In this document: positions 1-10,526 of the stretch, piece after piece
Numbering within the stretch: position 1 is the first letter of the stretch
How the letters are laid out: each line of letters opens with the position of its first letter
Made by a program: the position numbers and the translations under genes
The notes under the pieces: generated by a model
What the model was told of the DNA's origin: nothing
The model's input: only the letters and a program-made list of their open reading frames with translations
Database searches by the model: none
Assembly: GCA_009801015.1 (NCBI GenBank)
Contig: VHZZ01001380.1
Span: 44,966-79,163 of the forward strand
Reading direction: 5' to 3'
Source: Silene noctiflora
Taxonomy: Eukaryota; Streptophyta; Magnoliopsida; Caryophyllales; Caryophyllaceae
DNA length: 34,198 nt

Positions 1-280
1 TCATTTTATATTTCCTCATTGATCCATTGAATTTCCATGCAAAAACCCATGCACAACTCCATGCTTGGTCCAATTTTAGCTCTTGACTTAGCCTTGTATT
101 CTAGCATGCACATTTAGTACTTTTTAGCTCCTAAAAGCTTCATTTCCTACAAAACATGTTAAGACAAGCAAATGCAACTAGAAATACAATATTAGCTCGA
201 AAACACTATGATAAGTGCTAAATGACATGAAAAATGGAGCTAATATAAGGGGTTAAAGTATATAAATTATGCACTTATCA
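1..280 (-). mobile_element. LTR fragment of an LTR retrotransposon nested in the copia element
   Basis: Read on the minus strand, this stretch starts at 280 with TGATAAGTGC, a typical start for a plant Ty3/gypsy LTR, and runs off the left edge of the window. The integrase reading of the surrounding copia element begins abruptly at 281, so this is an insertion into that element. The LTR start forms a 10-bp perfect inverted repeat with 209-218 (TGATAAGTGC against GCACTTATCA). The expected target duplication would be ACGAG (281-285), but the other flank is outside the window. There is no coding sequence. The family assignment is inferred from the terminus only. Confidence 0.55.
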
Positions 281-1012
281 ACGAGCATCAAATTTACCTA
301 GGTTATCTTATTACCAAAGAATTTTAAATGAGAAATGTTAGGTTTACTTCCTCGTAGTAATTCGTAAGGGGTTTTCTCAATGATTTTCCTAATCATGTAG
401 ATGTAACAAGATGTGTTGCCGGCTTCGACCCAAAATTTCCTTAGTACTTCAGAGCTAATGAGAATGGTCCTAGCCATATTTTCAAGAGTACGGTTCTTTC
501 GTTCCATAACCCAGTTTTGTTGAGGGGTTCTTGTGGTCGAAAAATTATAGCTAACACCATTTTCATTACAATAAGCCTCAAATGATAAATTCTCAAATTC
601 GGTTCCATGGTCGGATCTCAAGGAAACTAGCATATAGCCAAGGTTTTTTTAAACCTTTTTGACCTAAATTAAGAATTCATCAAATGCTTGGTCTTTGGAA
701 CTTAAGAAAAGAAGCCAAACAAATCTAGTGAAATCATTTATAATGACACAAATATAATGACTTCCATCTCTACTAACAATACGCATGGGTCCACATAAGT
801 CTATGTGAATGAGTTCAAGAGGCAAGGAAGTGCTAAAAATATTTTTGGATTTAAAGGAGCATTTTATGTAATACTCCACTGAACCGAAGACGTTATTCGG
901 GTATGGTTCCCCCTTGAATCGGTCCATTGATAAACTTAAAATCTGACTAGTGCTTAAAGGGATTGGAAGTACTACTCATGTCAACAAAGTGCACTTTCTT
1001 TTCTAGTTATCC

Positions 1013-1100
1013 ATGTGAAAGAACTCCACAATTAAGTGTGCTTGACTGGGAGTAGTCCTAGGATGGGTGACCTCATGAGAAGGTTTCCGGGATGCGCAAG
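1013..1100 (+). repeat. 5S rRNA-like block in the left Cassandra LTR
   Basis: The stretch contains the 3' two thirds of a plant 5S rRNA: the AGAACTC / TTAAGTGTGCTTG segment, then GGGAGTAGTCCTAGGATGGG and TGACC, corresponding to the A-box, intermediate element and C-box of the 5S internal promoter. This belongs to the retroelement and is not a working 5S gene, because the 5' third of the rRNA is missing and it has diverged at several sites. The second LTR copy (about 1515-1600) is similar but not identical. Confidence 0.85.
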
Positions 1101-1514
1101 AGTGAGGACAAAATGCGCTGGAAAGGGCCCTTGTTGATCTGTGGGCCATGTATACAGCCTGGCGAGCTATCGTGTGTGACTGCTCTCGACCCATGGTTTG
1201 GGCCGGGGTGTTACAAGTGGTATCAGAGCAACCCTGCGACCGTCTGGTGAGCCTGTGGTCTAGAGTACTCGGGTCACCAACCTAGCGGGGGAGGATTCTG
1301 GGTTTGGCTCAGCTGCGGTCAGATGCTGCCAGGCGCGACGAGGACACTGCGTTTTTCAAGTGGGGGTGTGTAATACTCCACTGAACCGAAGACGTTATTC
1401 GGATGGGGTTCCCCCTTGAAGAGGTTAATTGAGAGACTTAAAATCTGGCTAGTGCTTAAAGGGATTGGAAGTACTACTCATATCAACAAAGTGCACTGTC
1501 TTTTTTTGTTATCC

Positions 1515-1600
1515 ATGTGAAAGAACTCAACAGTTAAGCGTTCTTGACTGGGAGTAGGCTTAGGATGGGTGACCTCTTGGGAAGGTTTTTGGGATGCGTA
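1515..1600 (+). repeat. 5S rRNA-like block in the right Cassandra LTR
   Basis: Second copy of the 5S-derived block, with TTAAGCGTTCTTG and TAGGATGGGTGACCTCTTGG. It keeps GACCTCTTGGGAAGG closer to canonical plant 5S (GACCTCCTGGGAAG) than the left copy does, while other positions favour the left copy. The two LTRs have therefore decayed independently. Confidence 0.8.
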
Positions 1601-4354
1601 AGAGTGAGGACAAAATGCGTTGTAAAGGTCTCGTGTTGATCTATGGGCCATGTACACAGCCTGGCGAGCTATTGTGAGTAACCTCTCTTGACCCTGGTTT
1701 GGGCCGGGGTGTTACATTTTACGTATTTACCTTTAACACAATCATCACAAAGTGATTTGAACTCAAATTTAATGTTAGAAAAGCCATCTACTAAATCAAG
1801 TTTCTTGAGAGTATTAAGTGTTTTAGCTTTAACATGACCAAGTCTCTTATGCCAAGCCAAGGGTTATTCTTTTGAACACTCATACATGATAATGTTTGAC
1901 CCGACAAAGATAGTAAGTTAGTCATGTAAAACATCTTTGACACGTTTACCTTCAAGAATAAGTTCTCTAGTTTTTCCATCAAGTATTCTACATTCACTAG
2001 CATGAAATTTAACAATGTTGCCACGATCACATAATTGCGAGATACTTAAGAGATTGTGTTTCAAACCTTTGACAAGCAACACTTTGTCGACACATAGTGA
2101 CTTTGACTTACGACTAACTTTTTAAATACCAATGATTTCACCTCGTTTGTTGTCACCGGAAGTCACCATGCCACCAACGTAGGCTTCTAGCGAGAGGAAT
2201 TGGCTTTCTTCTCCCGTCATGTGACGAGAGCATCCACTATCTAAGTACTAATTGTTCTTGTCCCTCACTAATGCCTATAAAAGATCAAACATTTAGTTTA
2301 GGAACCCAAGACAACAACTTTCTTGACCTCCTTTTTGATATTTTCTTTTTAACCCAAACTCGTTTAGCCACTTTAGTGCTTTTTTCTAGGTCAAGGACTC
2401 TCTTTTCACATCCATTAAACTCATGTCCAGTTTTGCTACAGTAGTTTCAAATGACATATTCAGGAAGGCCAGCATATTTTCTCCTTCGAAAATCAGTTTT
2501 GCTTGGATCCTGGTTTCGAATGCAACAATGTGTGTTACTGTTGCGCTTGAAACCAAGTCCAACAATGTTTTCAAGCTTTTCGTAACTTGTGATTGTTTTA
2601 ACAAAAATTCCAAGACTTCCTGACTTCTTTCCCATTTGAGATAGAATGCTTTAGTCTCATGCAACTCTTTAGTCAATGTCTCAATTTTAGCTACATGGTT
2701 AAGATTTAATTTACCCACTTTGTCAAAAGCTTGTTTAGCATGAGTTGCCTCGTCACTTAGCAATAAGACGATTTGTTCAAATCTCTTGTTATCAAGTTGA
2801 CATGAAGTGAGGTCAGCCAGCAAAAAGTCACATTCTTTAGTTAGTGAAGACACACTTTTGTGAGAGACTGAATTTCTTCGTTAGACTCAGATGTCACAGT
2901 AGAAGTGACAGTGGCATGAGTCTGTTCAGCTTTCTTGGCAAGAATCATATTTTGTTTTCTGAGTTCGGATTCCTTTCTCAAAACTCATGGACGAGCTTGG
3001 TTTATCAACTTCATTTAGACATTCCTTAAGACCTATGTTTTCCTCAGCAATAATCTCAATTTCGTCTTGCATGACCTCTAACTTATTGCTTTGGACTCGA
3101 CAATTATCAATGAATTGATCTAGAAGTATAAAGACTTTGTCTTTAGGGAAAGATCTTACATTTTTCTTGAGCTTATTCATCTCATTGCCGGAATCTGAAT
3201 CTGAGTCCACAGAGTGAGCCATAGGACATTTGATACTTTCTTTCTTTGATGATTTTGAAGCATTGTTTGAAGAATTGGACGAGATGCACAATTTGGCGTC
3301 TAATTCTTCCTCAAGGACCTCGTCCTCCTCGGAATCAGACATGCCCTAAATGGTTGTTATTACTTCGTTTTTGTAATCTCGTTTAGCAGAGTCGCGTTTT
3401 CCCTTAGATTTTATGTCATTCCATTTTGGGCATTTCTTAATTTGATGACCTTTGTCACCACACTTAACGCAACCAACGGTGGAACTTGATCTTTTCTTAG
3501 GAAAACGACGTTTGCTAGTATTGTTGCTATATCTTTGAGAATTTCGACCATTTATCATGCCAACAATGTTTTTAGTGAACATTGCAAACTCGTCATTTCC
3601 ATCCTCCTCGTCACTTGAGAGAGCATTGAGAGCAAGTCNTTTCCCTTTTGAGCTTTCACCTGAGCGCTTTATGAGTGTTAACTCATGAGCCATAAGTAAG
3701 CCCATTAGTTCATTAAGGGGTAGCTTAGATAGGTCATTTGCTTCCTCTTCGATTGACATTTTTAAGTGAGGCTACAGAGGATCTTACGAACTAGGTCCTC
3801 GGGTTCAAAAGCCCTACCTAGACTTTTGAGGTCATTGACAATACTAGAAAAACGAGAAGAAAAACTATTTATGGACTTATCTCTTGTCATGTTGAACATT
3901 TCATATTGTTGCATGAGAAGATCGACACAATATTTTTTAACTTGTGACATTTCCTCATAAGCAAGGCTTAGGGTGTCCCAAATTTCTTTGGCTGAGGTAC
4001 ATCCGGAGGCCCGGTTAATCTATTGTTCACCAATTCCATATTAAAGAATGGACATGGCTTTAGAGTTCTTTTCGACTTTCCTATAGTCGGCCTCGACATA
4101 TTTGTCCTCGCTTTTGGGGTACTAGTGTCATTAGCATCAGTGATCGTGATAGCAAGGGGACTATTTTGAATGATCAACCAACATTCATAATCCGCACCTT
4201 TGACATAGTGCTCCATGCGATGTTTCCACCAAGTATAATTTTATCCCTTGAAGATGGGATACTTAGTGACTTAGTGTGTTTTGAATCGTCCATAACTATG
4301 GGATCAACTCTTTGGAATTAACCAATATCAAGAGCACGATGCTCTGATACCAAT

Positions 4355-5716
4355 TGAAGAGTTAAGAACGATTAACACCCAAGAGGGGGATGAGGTGAAT
4401 TAGGTGTACCTTTTAAAACTTTTATTCTTAATTAGGTTAATTTATAACACAAATAAGAATCATGAAGTACTTAAATTGAGAAACTTAATGGATAATAAGT
4501 TCACAAGATAGTACAATAAGTTTATGCTACAGTATTAATGACTGTGAAACAGAACTGCCAATAAAGTTGAACGAGAAGAAACAAAGTAAAGGAACGTAAA
4601 AGTAAATGATCAAACAAACGGTGTTTTAAAAATTGGTTCAAACTCTACTCCGGGGCCTACGTCCAACCGTTATTTTATTGCTTGTTTAGAAATTTACTCA
4701 AACATCTAAACCCTTACAACGAAAATAACTTGCCAATCAACCCCGATTGCACTCAAACTTAAAGCTACTCCGCTTCAAGAGTTTTTGTGTTCTATCTCAC
4801 AGGTTTACAGAGTATTTGAATCTCAAGAGTTGACTAATGAACATGGAGATCACAATTAAGACTTAAACACGGGAATCATGGAACAAACTCATTATGTCAC
4901 AGTGCAGTGAACTGATACTTGGAGGTTTACAGGTTTGAAGACTTAAAACTGAAAAACGTTTTGCAAATGTTTGAAAGACAAAGCTTTAAATGCACAAATG
5001 ATTTGCAAGAGTTTTCAATAAATGTTTTTGGAAAGTCTTAAGCAATAAATGATGCTAAAGCTCACTATTTATAATGGATTTGATCAACTAAGGAGTGTAC
5101 TTTAAAGTAATAAAAACCAATTAATAAATAAGTAGCCTTGAGTGATGGTAAGTGTTAGGGGTTGCTTGGGCACACAAAAATTTAGTCTTTTTCAGAAAAA
5201 CTAAATCCCAAATTAACACTCAACATGTGACACTTTATCAAAATGGCAAAAAGCATTTTCAACTTTAAACCTTTGACAACTTCAAATTTCCATTTTTGGT
5301 AAAAGGTAAGATGCACAAATCTAGAGGCATTGACTTGAGAAATTAGTGATTTTAAATTTCAGATTTGATTTCAAAACTTTGTATTTTTAATGTTGAATCT
5401 TTGAAAATATGAAATTTGTAAAGATTAAAACACTTAAACTTTTCGCTTGAAAAATCCTCCATACGGTAGTACCAGAAACTAAAGTGCAGAGCACTGTTGA
5501 ATGGTTTTGCAATCACTTGACAATAAGAGAATGTTACACTTACTCATTTACAACATTTAACTAAGGCTATAGGATTTCTTTGTCTTGACTTCATCTTGAT
5601 CATTTTGGCATGCTTGGAAATCCTTTGATTGCTTCAAACACTAATCAATTATAACTAAGAGCAAACAATCAAATGACAATAAGAACTTGACATCATCAAC
5701 CAAGTGTGTTCTAACA
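4355..5716 (-). mobile_element. 5' LTR of the Sirevirus-like copia element
   Basis: On the minus strand the LTR starts TGTTAGAACACAC at 5716 and ends TTAACTCTTCA at 4355, immediately before the Met-tRNA primer-binding site. This gives 1362 bp bounded by TG...CA, a usual length for this lineage. A TATAAATAG box on the minus strand at 5065-5073 fits the LTR promoter. The text around 4375-4400 (CACCCAAGAGGGGG then GATGAGGTGAATTAGG) is typical of the R/U5 end of Sirevirus-like elements. The outer flank CGGAC (5717-5721) is the presumed target duplication; its partner is off-window. There is no coding content. Confidence 0.75.
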
Positions 5717-6957
5717 CGGACCCCTGTCAGACGACGTGCCTCAACCACACGTGTCCCTCCATGACTCAAGTAATTATTGTGCACATCCCTCTTGGAGTGG
5801 GAAGCTACAAAAGGCAACTCAAACATAAGACGGTCTCCGAACCGCCTTAAGGCTCCTCAACAACAACGTAACACCACCGCAACTCCTATAACATCCTCCA
5901 CAATCACATGTAACGCAATATGTAATATAATATGCCAACACATATATACATATGTGCAATAATCATCGAACATGCTTCTTTCTCATATGAAATGGATACC
6001 AAATAAGCCAAGTACTCATGTGAACCAACAATCAAAGAGATACGTTAAGACATAGTCCCCAATTAACATGCTATAATTCAATCCCTTTCATTACCACCAT
6101 ATACTAAGACACAATCATCCAATCACATGTTAAAATGGAAATCCAATGCTATCAGGAAACCAACATTAACCACCCATTATCATGTCACCATGAAATATTG
6201 ACACTAATATGTGACTAACAACATTTACCCACACAACAATCATGTTATAATGCAGTAACAATATAATAATGACATATTCAACCATTCATACTTATTGAAA
6301 CCGAGTGGAAAAAAATCCTACCTTTTAGCAATCTCCATAAGCTACTCGAATCCGACATAATCCTGTCTCATGAAACCGTCTCATCTTATACAACTCACAT
6401 AATACTATCACAATACATCCTGCACTATAATACAATACAGAACCCCTTATTATTACTCACTAATTACCCATATTATACATACTAACTACTAATTAATTAC
6501 CCATAACAAAACTCCCAAAAGTTAGGGTTCATAAGAAATAGAAAAGGGTAGATCTCAAATTACTAGGTGAAAGGAAGGATGAATAAGGTGAGCAATCCTC
6601 TAATCCAAGCTTGAATCCCCTAAGAAGGTGTTTGTGAGGGTTTTAGAGAGAATGGAGAGGATTTGGAGTGATAAGGAAGAAGAATGAAATGATTTAGGAT
6701 AAGATCCCGAAATAGGGTTATATCGCGTACTGTACAGCTGCACTCGGTCGAGTACTCGCCGTACTCGGCCGAGTGCCAGCCATTTGATCCATTGAAAATT
6801 CTACTCGGTCCACTGCAGCTTTACTAAGTCTAGTCTAGGTTCTACTTGGTCTAGTGTATGGTTATACCTTACTCTCGGGTAGTCCCTCAACAAGTCTGAT
6901 GGTCCTCTCGTGCATCCCGAGGTTCTTGTACGGATCCCACAATATCCGGGTATTACA
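5717..6957 (-). mobile_element. Ty3/gypsy-type LTR, interrupted by the copia insertion
   Basis: On the minus strand this begins TGTAATACCCGG at 6957, a common start for plant gypsy LTRs of the chromovirus (Tekay/Del) kind. It contains a palindromic CTCGGCCGAGT motif (about 6762-6773) and a TATA-like GATATAACC on the minus strand (about 6712-6726), followed by a leader-like pyrimidine-rich stretch. The element is cut at 5717 by the copia LTR. No protein-coding domain is visible, so it could be a solo LTR or the edge of a larger element continuing outside the window. Lineage is inferred from the terminus only. Confidence 0.55.
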
Positions 6958-7160
6958 CATATATATTGTATATCAAACCATCTAAAGCCCAATAAAAATA
7001 AAATAAAAAAATCTACGCATCTCCTTTTTTCCTAATTCTGTTTTCTCTTCAGTCGACAAACCCTCATCTTTTCCTTCTCTCTAAATTTCTCTTACAAAAC
7101 GACAGTCGACAAACCTCCCTTCTCCCTAATTTTAATTCTAAATGGGTGAAAGGCAAGCAA

Positions 7161-7270
7161 TTAACATTATCATCATCAAGGGGGGAAAATACATCTAACA
7201 ATATTTCGGTGAACGAGAATCAATTTACATCATCATCAAGAAGGAAAAATGCATGTAACAATAATTTGAG
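7161..7270 (+). repeat. Imperfect tandem duplication, about 60-bp unit, two copies
   Basis: Two adjacent copies share a (T)CATCATCAAG, then a GGAAAA(A/T), then CAT(C/G)TAACAATA order. The first starts near 7161 and the second near 7222. They differ at several bases, so the duplication is not recent. Confidence 0.6.
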
Positions 7271-7288
7271 ATAAATTTCTACACCAAT

Positions 7289-7500
7289 CATACGAGCTAT
7301 TATTAAAAGAATACGAGCTAAAAAAATACGAGCACAAAAGAATACGAGTTTAAAAGGATCAGGAACTTAAAAATATGAAACACATAAGAATACGAGCTAT
7401 CGAGTTAATGTAAAAAAGAATACGAGCTTTAACATACGAGCACATAAGAATACGAGGTATTAAGATAAAAATACTATATAATGTAAAAATAATACGAGCT
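7289..7500 (+). repeat. Cluster of nine TACGAG motifs
   Basis: The hexamer TACGAG, mostly as AATACGAGCT or AATACGAGC, occurs nine times in about 210 bp with irregular A-rich spacers. The spacing is not constant, so this is a dispersed motif cluster or a heavily decayed tandem array. No known plant element is recognised. Confidence 0.6.
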
Positions 7501-8156
7501 TCAACTATTTTTCATACATTAGAAATTTTGGATAAAAAAATTCCTTTAAGATGAAGCCGAGTCACGTCATATGATTTGTCCCGCATAGTTAATTAATTAT
7601 AATTATAATAATTTAAAGGAGAAGATGATTCATTAACTAGCTAGATGATGGAGGAAGATGAGAGGAGTTAGAAAAATATGAAAGCAGTCAGAGAGAGAAG
7701 GGGGATTGGATTACAGTACTCCTTTTTTTTGCTAAAATAATTGAAAAAAAGACTAAAATAACCTTAGATGCATTGTACATCGATTTTAATTGATTTGGAG
7801 AATAATGATAAAAAAAATGATTTTTTTTTTTAAATTCGTGATATATATATCAAGTCATCCATCATAATCATATTAAAATGAGTATTGATTATATATAGTT
7901 TGAACGTAAATCTTGATACCAATTGGCAAGACTTACGTCCAGATCTAATTACGACCTATTTTAGAAAAAACAAGTACACTAATTAAACACATGAATTTAT
8001 AATCAGAAATGAATAGAGTAGACCCTACAAGTATATCAGCAACTCCTCCCTCCCTCCCTGTGACGGGCGCATTCGTCACAAGCTGCTTTTATCTTATCTA
8101 TTCACATAAACAATACTAGACATGGGAGGAATATCTCCAATAAGAATATGTGCAAG

Positions 8157-8164
8157 TATATATA
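8157..8164 (+). promoter_or_regulatory. Putative TATA box of the SDR gene
   Basis: TATATATA lies about 70 bp before the ATG at 8235. The position allows transcription to start about 30 bp downstream and leaves a short leader. There is no other evidence. Confidence 0.45.
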
Positions 8165-8234
8165 CATGTGATATGTAATCTTACTGGTTTGTTATTGAGT
8201 GCCCTTTCATTAATTACTATATAATAATAATATA

Positions 8235-9953
8235 ATGGTGATTATAAGTAAATGTTTGGTAGTGTTCCTCTTAGATTTGAGCTTATTATTAGTGTATAGC
8301 AGACTGTGTTTGGTGACTGCGCAAACAGACGAAGAAGAATGCAACCATGTAGAAGAGAAGTTCCCACCACAACATCAGGACATTCAACCTGGCAAACAAT
8401 TCTTGATGTATCCTTACCCTATTTCCGTCAATCCCAATTATATTGGCTCTAACAAGCTCCTTGTAACCTTCTTTTCACTCTCTTCTTTTTATTATTTTAT
8501 CTATTATGCATTTTATTTTATTCACGAAAATTCCGTGTCAGAATACTATCTCAACCAAAAGTTTAAGCTCATATTAATACAGTCGAATAATACACCCTTC
8601 ACGCGAAAGCCGTTTGGGCTTTTAAGTGTGGCTAACGATTATGCATGCTCATCTATACCTTGTGCTTAAATTCCACGGTGAGCATTACAGGTGCCCAGGA
8701 TTCGAACATGTGACTAATACTATGTCAGAAGACCATCTCAACCATAAGCCAGCGTTGGTCCTGACTCAATTGCTGCAAGTGCAATTACACTTACACTGGG
8801 CTTACTCTAATTATTATTTTTTTTTTTTACAATATTGAAAAAACGGTCTATAAAAAAAATCAATCAAACAAAAATGATAATAGGATGGAGATAATAGTTT
8901 GGCAGTGGTAAATGCTATAATAATAATAATTAATAATCTTTGTAAATGCTATTATTATGGTACGTAGGGAAAGGTGGCACTAGTAACGGGAGGTGACTCG
9001 GGCATAGGGAAGGCAGTTTGTTATCATTTCGCGCTGGAGGGAGCGACGGTGGCATTTACATATGTTGATGGGCAAGAAGAAAAGGATGCGGCCGATGCCC
9101 TAGCATTGATCCGTGAAGCCAAAACAAGTGACGCTGCTGATCCGATTGCAATACCCACAAATCTTGAATACGAAGAAAATTGCGAGCGAGTTGTAAATGA
9201 GGTGGTTGCATGTTTCGGGAGAATTGATATCCTTGTCAATAACGCTGCCCTCCAGTTTTATGCAAGGAGCATTGAGGAGGTCTCGTCGGATCAGCTCAGA
9301 ACCATTTATGAAGTTAACTTCTTCGCTTATTTTTTCATGGCTAAGTGAGTGAGAGTCATTCAAGTTGTTCCCTCTCTTTCTTTTTCTGCCATTTAATTAC
9401 AAGAATTTAGTAAGAATTTCACAAGTTTTGAAAAATATTTATATAGGTATGCGTTGAGGCACATGAGAAACGGAAGTGCGATAATCAACACAGCATCATC
9501 AACAGCATACACAGGTCTACCAACACTATTAGACTACAGCAGCACGAAAGGCGCTATAGTCTCGTTTACAAGAAGCCTAGCTCTGCAGCTAATTGATAGG
9601 AAAATTCGTGTGAATGGGGTGGCACCGGGACCAGTCTGGACTCCCCTTGAAGTGTCTTCGTTGCCTGTCGACGAGGTAGTCACATTCGGTACACAAGTGG
9701 CAATGGATTATGCAGCACAACCTTATGAAATTGCACCGTCATATGTTTTTCTTGCCAGTGACGAGTGCTCTTCTTATTTCACTGGCCAGTTCCTTCACCC
9801 TAATGGTACTTTTCTAATTTTTTTATTTTTCGGTTTTTCATTAGTGTTTGATTATTACTTTGATAATAGACCTGGGCAATTATTTTTCTCGATCTCTAAA
9901 TGGTGGACTTTTTTAAACTTACTTTTTCAGGTGGGACAAGTGTTAGTGGCTAG
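8235..9953 (+). CDS. NAD(P)-dependent glucose and ribitol dehydrogenase-like SDR
   Basis: Exons 8235-8462, 8968-9344, 9447-9805 and 9931-9953 join in frame across GT-AG introns to 987 nt, 328 aa. The product belongs to the classical short-chain dehydrogenase/reductase superfamily and matches the plant GRD-type pattern: an FPPQ...QPGKQ lead-in (residues about 43-54), the cofactor motif TGGDSGIG (83-90), NNAA (167-170), Asn193, Ser219 and the catalytic YSSTK (Tyr232, Lys236), with PGPVWTPL and a C-terminal HPNGGT. All four catalytic-tetrad residues are present. Family members oxidise or reduce sugars, sugar alcohols or aldehydes, often in seeds or under stress. The exact substrate cannot be read from the sequence. 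The first about 30 residues are strongly hydrophobic (VVFLLDLSLLLVY, then TAQT), suggesting a signal peptide or anchor. The ATG at 8235 was chosen because it opens this segment and follows a TATA box. The last exon encodes only eight codon pieces plus the stop, so automated models may miss it. Confidence 0.92.
8640..8755 (-). mobile_element. Possible tRNA-derived SINE remnant in SDR intron 1
   Basis: On the minus strand a B-box-like GTTCGAATCC (8698-8707) lies about 32 nt after an A-box-like TGGCTTATGGTTG (8739-8751). This is the spacing of a tRNA-type RNA polymerase III promoter. No folded tRNA, poly(A) tail or target duplication was identified, so the ends are approximate. It sits inside intron 1 of the SDR gene (8463-8967), antisense to it. 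Confidence 0.4.
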
Positions 9954-10526
9954 TCCACCAATGTGACCAAGGAAAATATGCAATGCAGCATATATATTAC
10001 AAGTTTTAGCAGACGTACGTTATAATTTCCATGTACTGAGTGAGTGAGTGAGTGAGTGAGTTCCCAAATTACAAGATACTGTAATCATAATTCCATGGCC
10101 GACCTTTAAAAGCATTGTTTTAACTTTTAATGATCACAACTTTATCTTGCTTATGATTTATAGATGAAAATATATACGGACTTACGGAGTATTAGTGCAT
10201 GTACGTCTTGTTATGTTCATTTTTCAACATCGGACCAAATACACAAGTCAAAGCAATAATCAAGATTAATGGAATCCAGATCTTGTTGCTTAATTACATG
10301 TGAAATTTGCCTACATAGCATACTGTTTAGTTGTTTACTCATATGCTCTCAGACACCGGTAGCCAAGTCACTTCACTAATATAGTTTTTTCCCCGCCTTT
10401 TTCAACCTGAACCCAAAAGGTACCATAACCCGTAAATAGTGGGTCGAAACCCGACCCCTAACGGGTTGACCGTTGGTTCAACCCAATATATCCTCCTTAA
10501 AATGCACAATGTTAAATAGGTATTAA
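9954..10526. other. Intergenic region after the SDR gene
   Basis: Contains a (GAGT)n microsatellite at 10038-10060 and, at 10409-10484, a patch rich in AACCCG / ACCCGACCC. A similar ACCCGAACCC patch lies at 11573-11665. Such strings are common in decayed plant repeats. No gene is seen. Confidence 0.5.

Larger units (their letters stand above)
867..1716 (+). mobile_element. Cassandra TRIM retrotransposon, structurally complete
   Basis: Two direct LTRs (867-1215 and 1369-1716), both TGTAATACTCC...GTTACA, flank a 153-bp non-coding interior. The interior opens with a Met-tRNA primer-binding site (TGGTATCAGAGC, 1218-1229) and ends in a G-rich polypurine tract (about 1358-1368). A 5-bp target duplication TTTTA lies at 862-866 and 1717-1721. 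Each LTR carries a 5S-rRNA-like block, the hallmark of Cassandra. There is no open reading frame, as usual for a TRIM, which depends on proteins from other elements. The LTRs differ at roughly a tenth of positions by eye, suggesting insertion several million years ago. It lies in the opposite orientation to its copia host and is younger than it. Confidence 0.93.
281..4354 (-). mobile_element. Ty1/copia (Sirevirus-like) internal region, gag to integrase, fossil
   Basis: Minus-strand copia internal domain, broken by many interruptions (more than five). Parts in element order: a primer-binding site complementary to initiator Met-tRNA (TGGTATCAGAGC, about 4341-4352); a gag domain of the copia UBN2 type (about 4216-3400); a CCHC zinc knuckle of the form C-x2-C-x4-H-x4-C near 3430-3480; an acidic and coiled-coil-rich stretch (about 3340-2390); a protease with the DSG motif near 2200-2260; the GAG-pre-integrase zinc-binding region (1860-1720); and the integrase core (about 927-281). 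Reverse transcriptase, RNase H and the 3' LTR lie outside the window. The long gag with a coiled-coil extension resembles the Sirevirus lineage. Position 3639 is an unresolved base. The element hosts Cassandra at 867-1716. Confidence 0.85.
6958..8156. other. AT-rich intergenic region upstream of the SDR gene
   Basis: No coding sequence is recognised. The stretch holds a duplicated CATCATCAAG unit (7161-7270), a cluster of TACGAG motifs (7289-7500), an ACGT-core site GAGTCACGTCATATG (about 7559-7573) that could bind bZIP factors, and a short inverted repeat TGTGACG...CGTCACA (about 8059-8080) that may be a MITE remnant. Any regulatory role for the downstream gene is inference. Confidence 0.5.

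Noticed and set aside
1003-1194. 63-codon minus frame in the Cassandra LTR
   Set aside because: It lies across the 5S-like block and is a chance frame; TRIM elements encode no protein.
1013-1600. Working 5S rRNA genes
   Set aside because: Only the later part of 5S is present, it is diverged, and it lies inside TRIM LTRs.
5641-5962. 61-codon frames at the copia/gypsy LTR junction
   Set aside because: They cross or abut LTR ends and have no protein similarity that I recognise.
7289-7500. CRISPR-like array
   Set aside because: Repeat core is too short, spacing irregular, and the DNA is plant nuclear.
9024-9363. Minus-strand open frames opposite SDR exon 2
   Set aside because: Shadows of the dehydrogenase exon; no domain.
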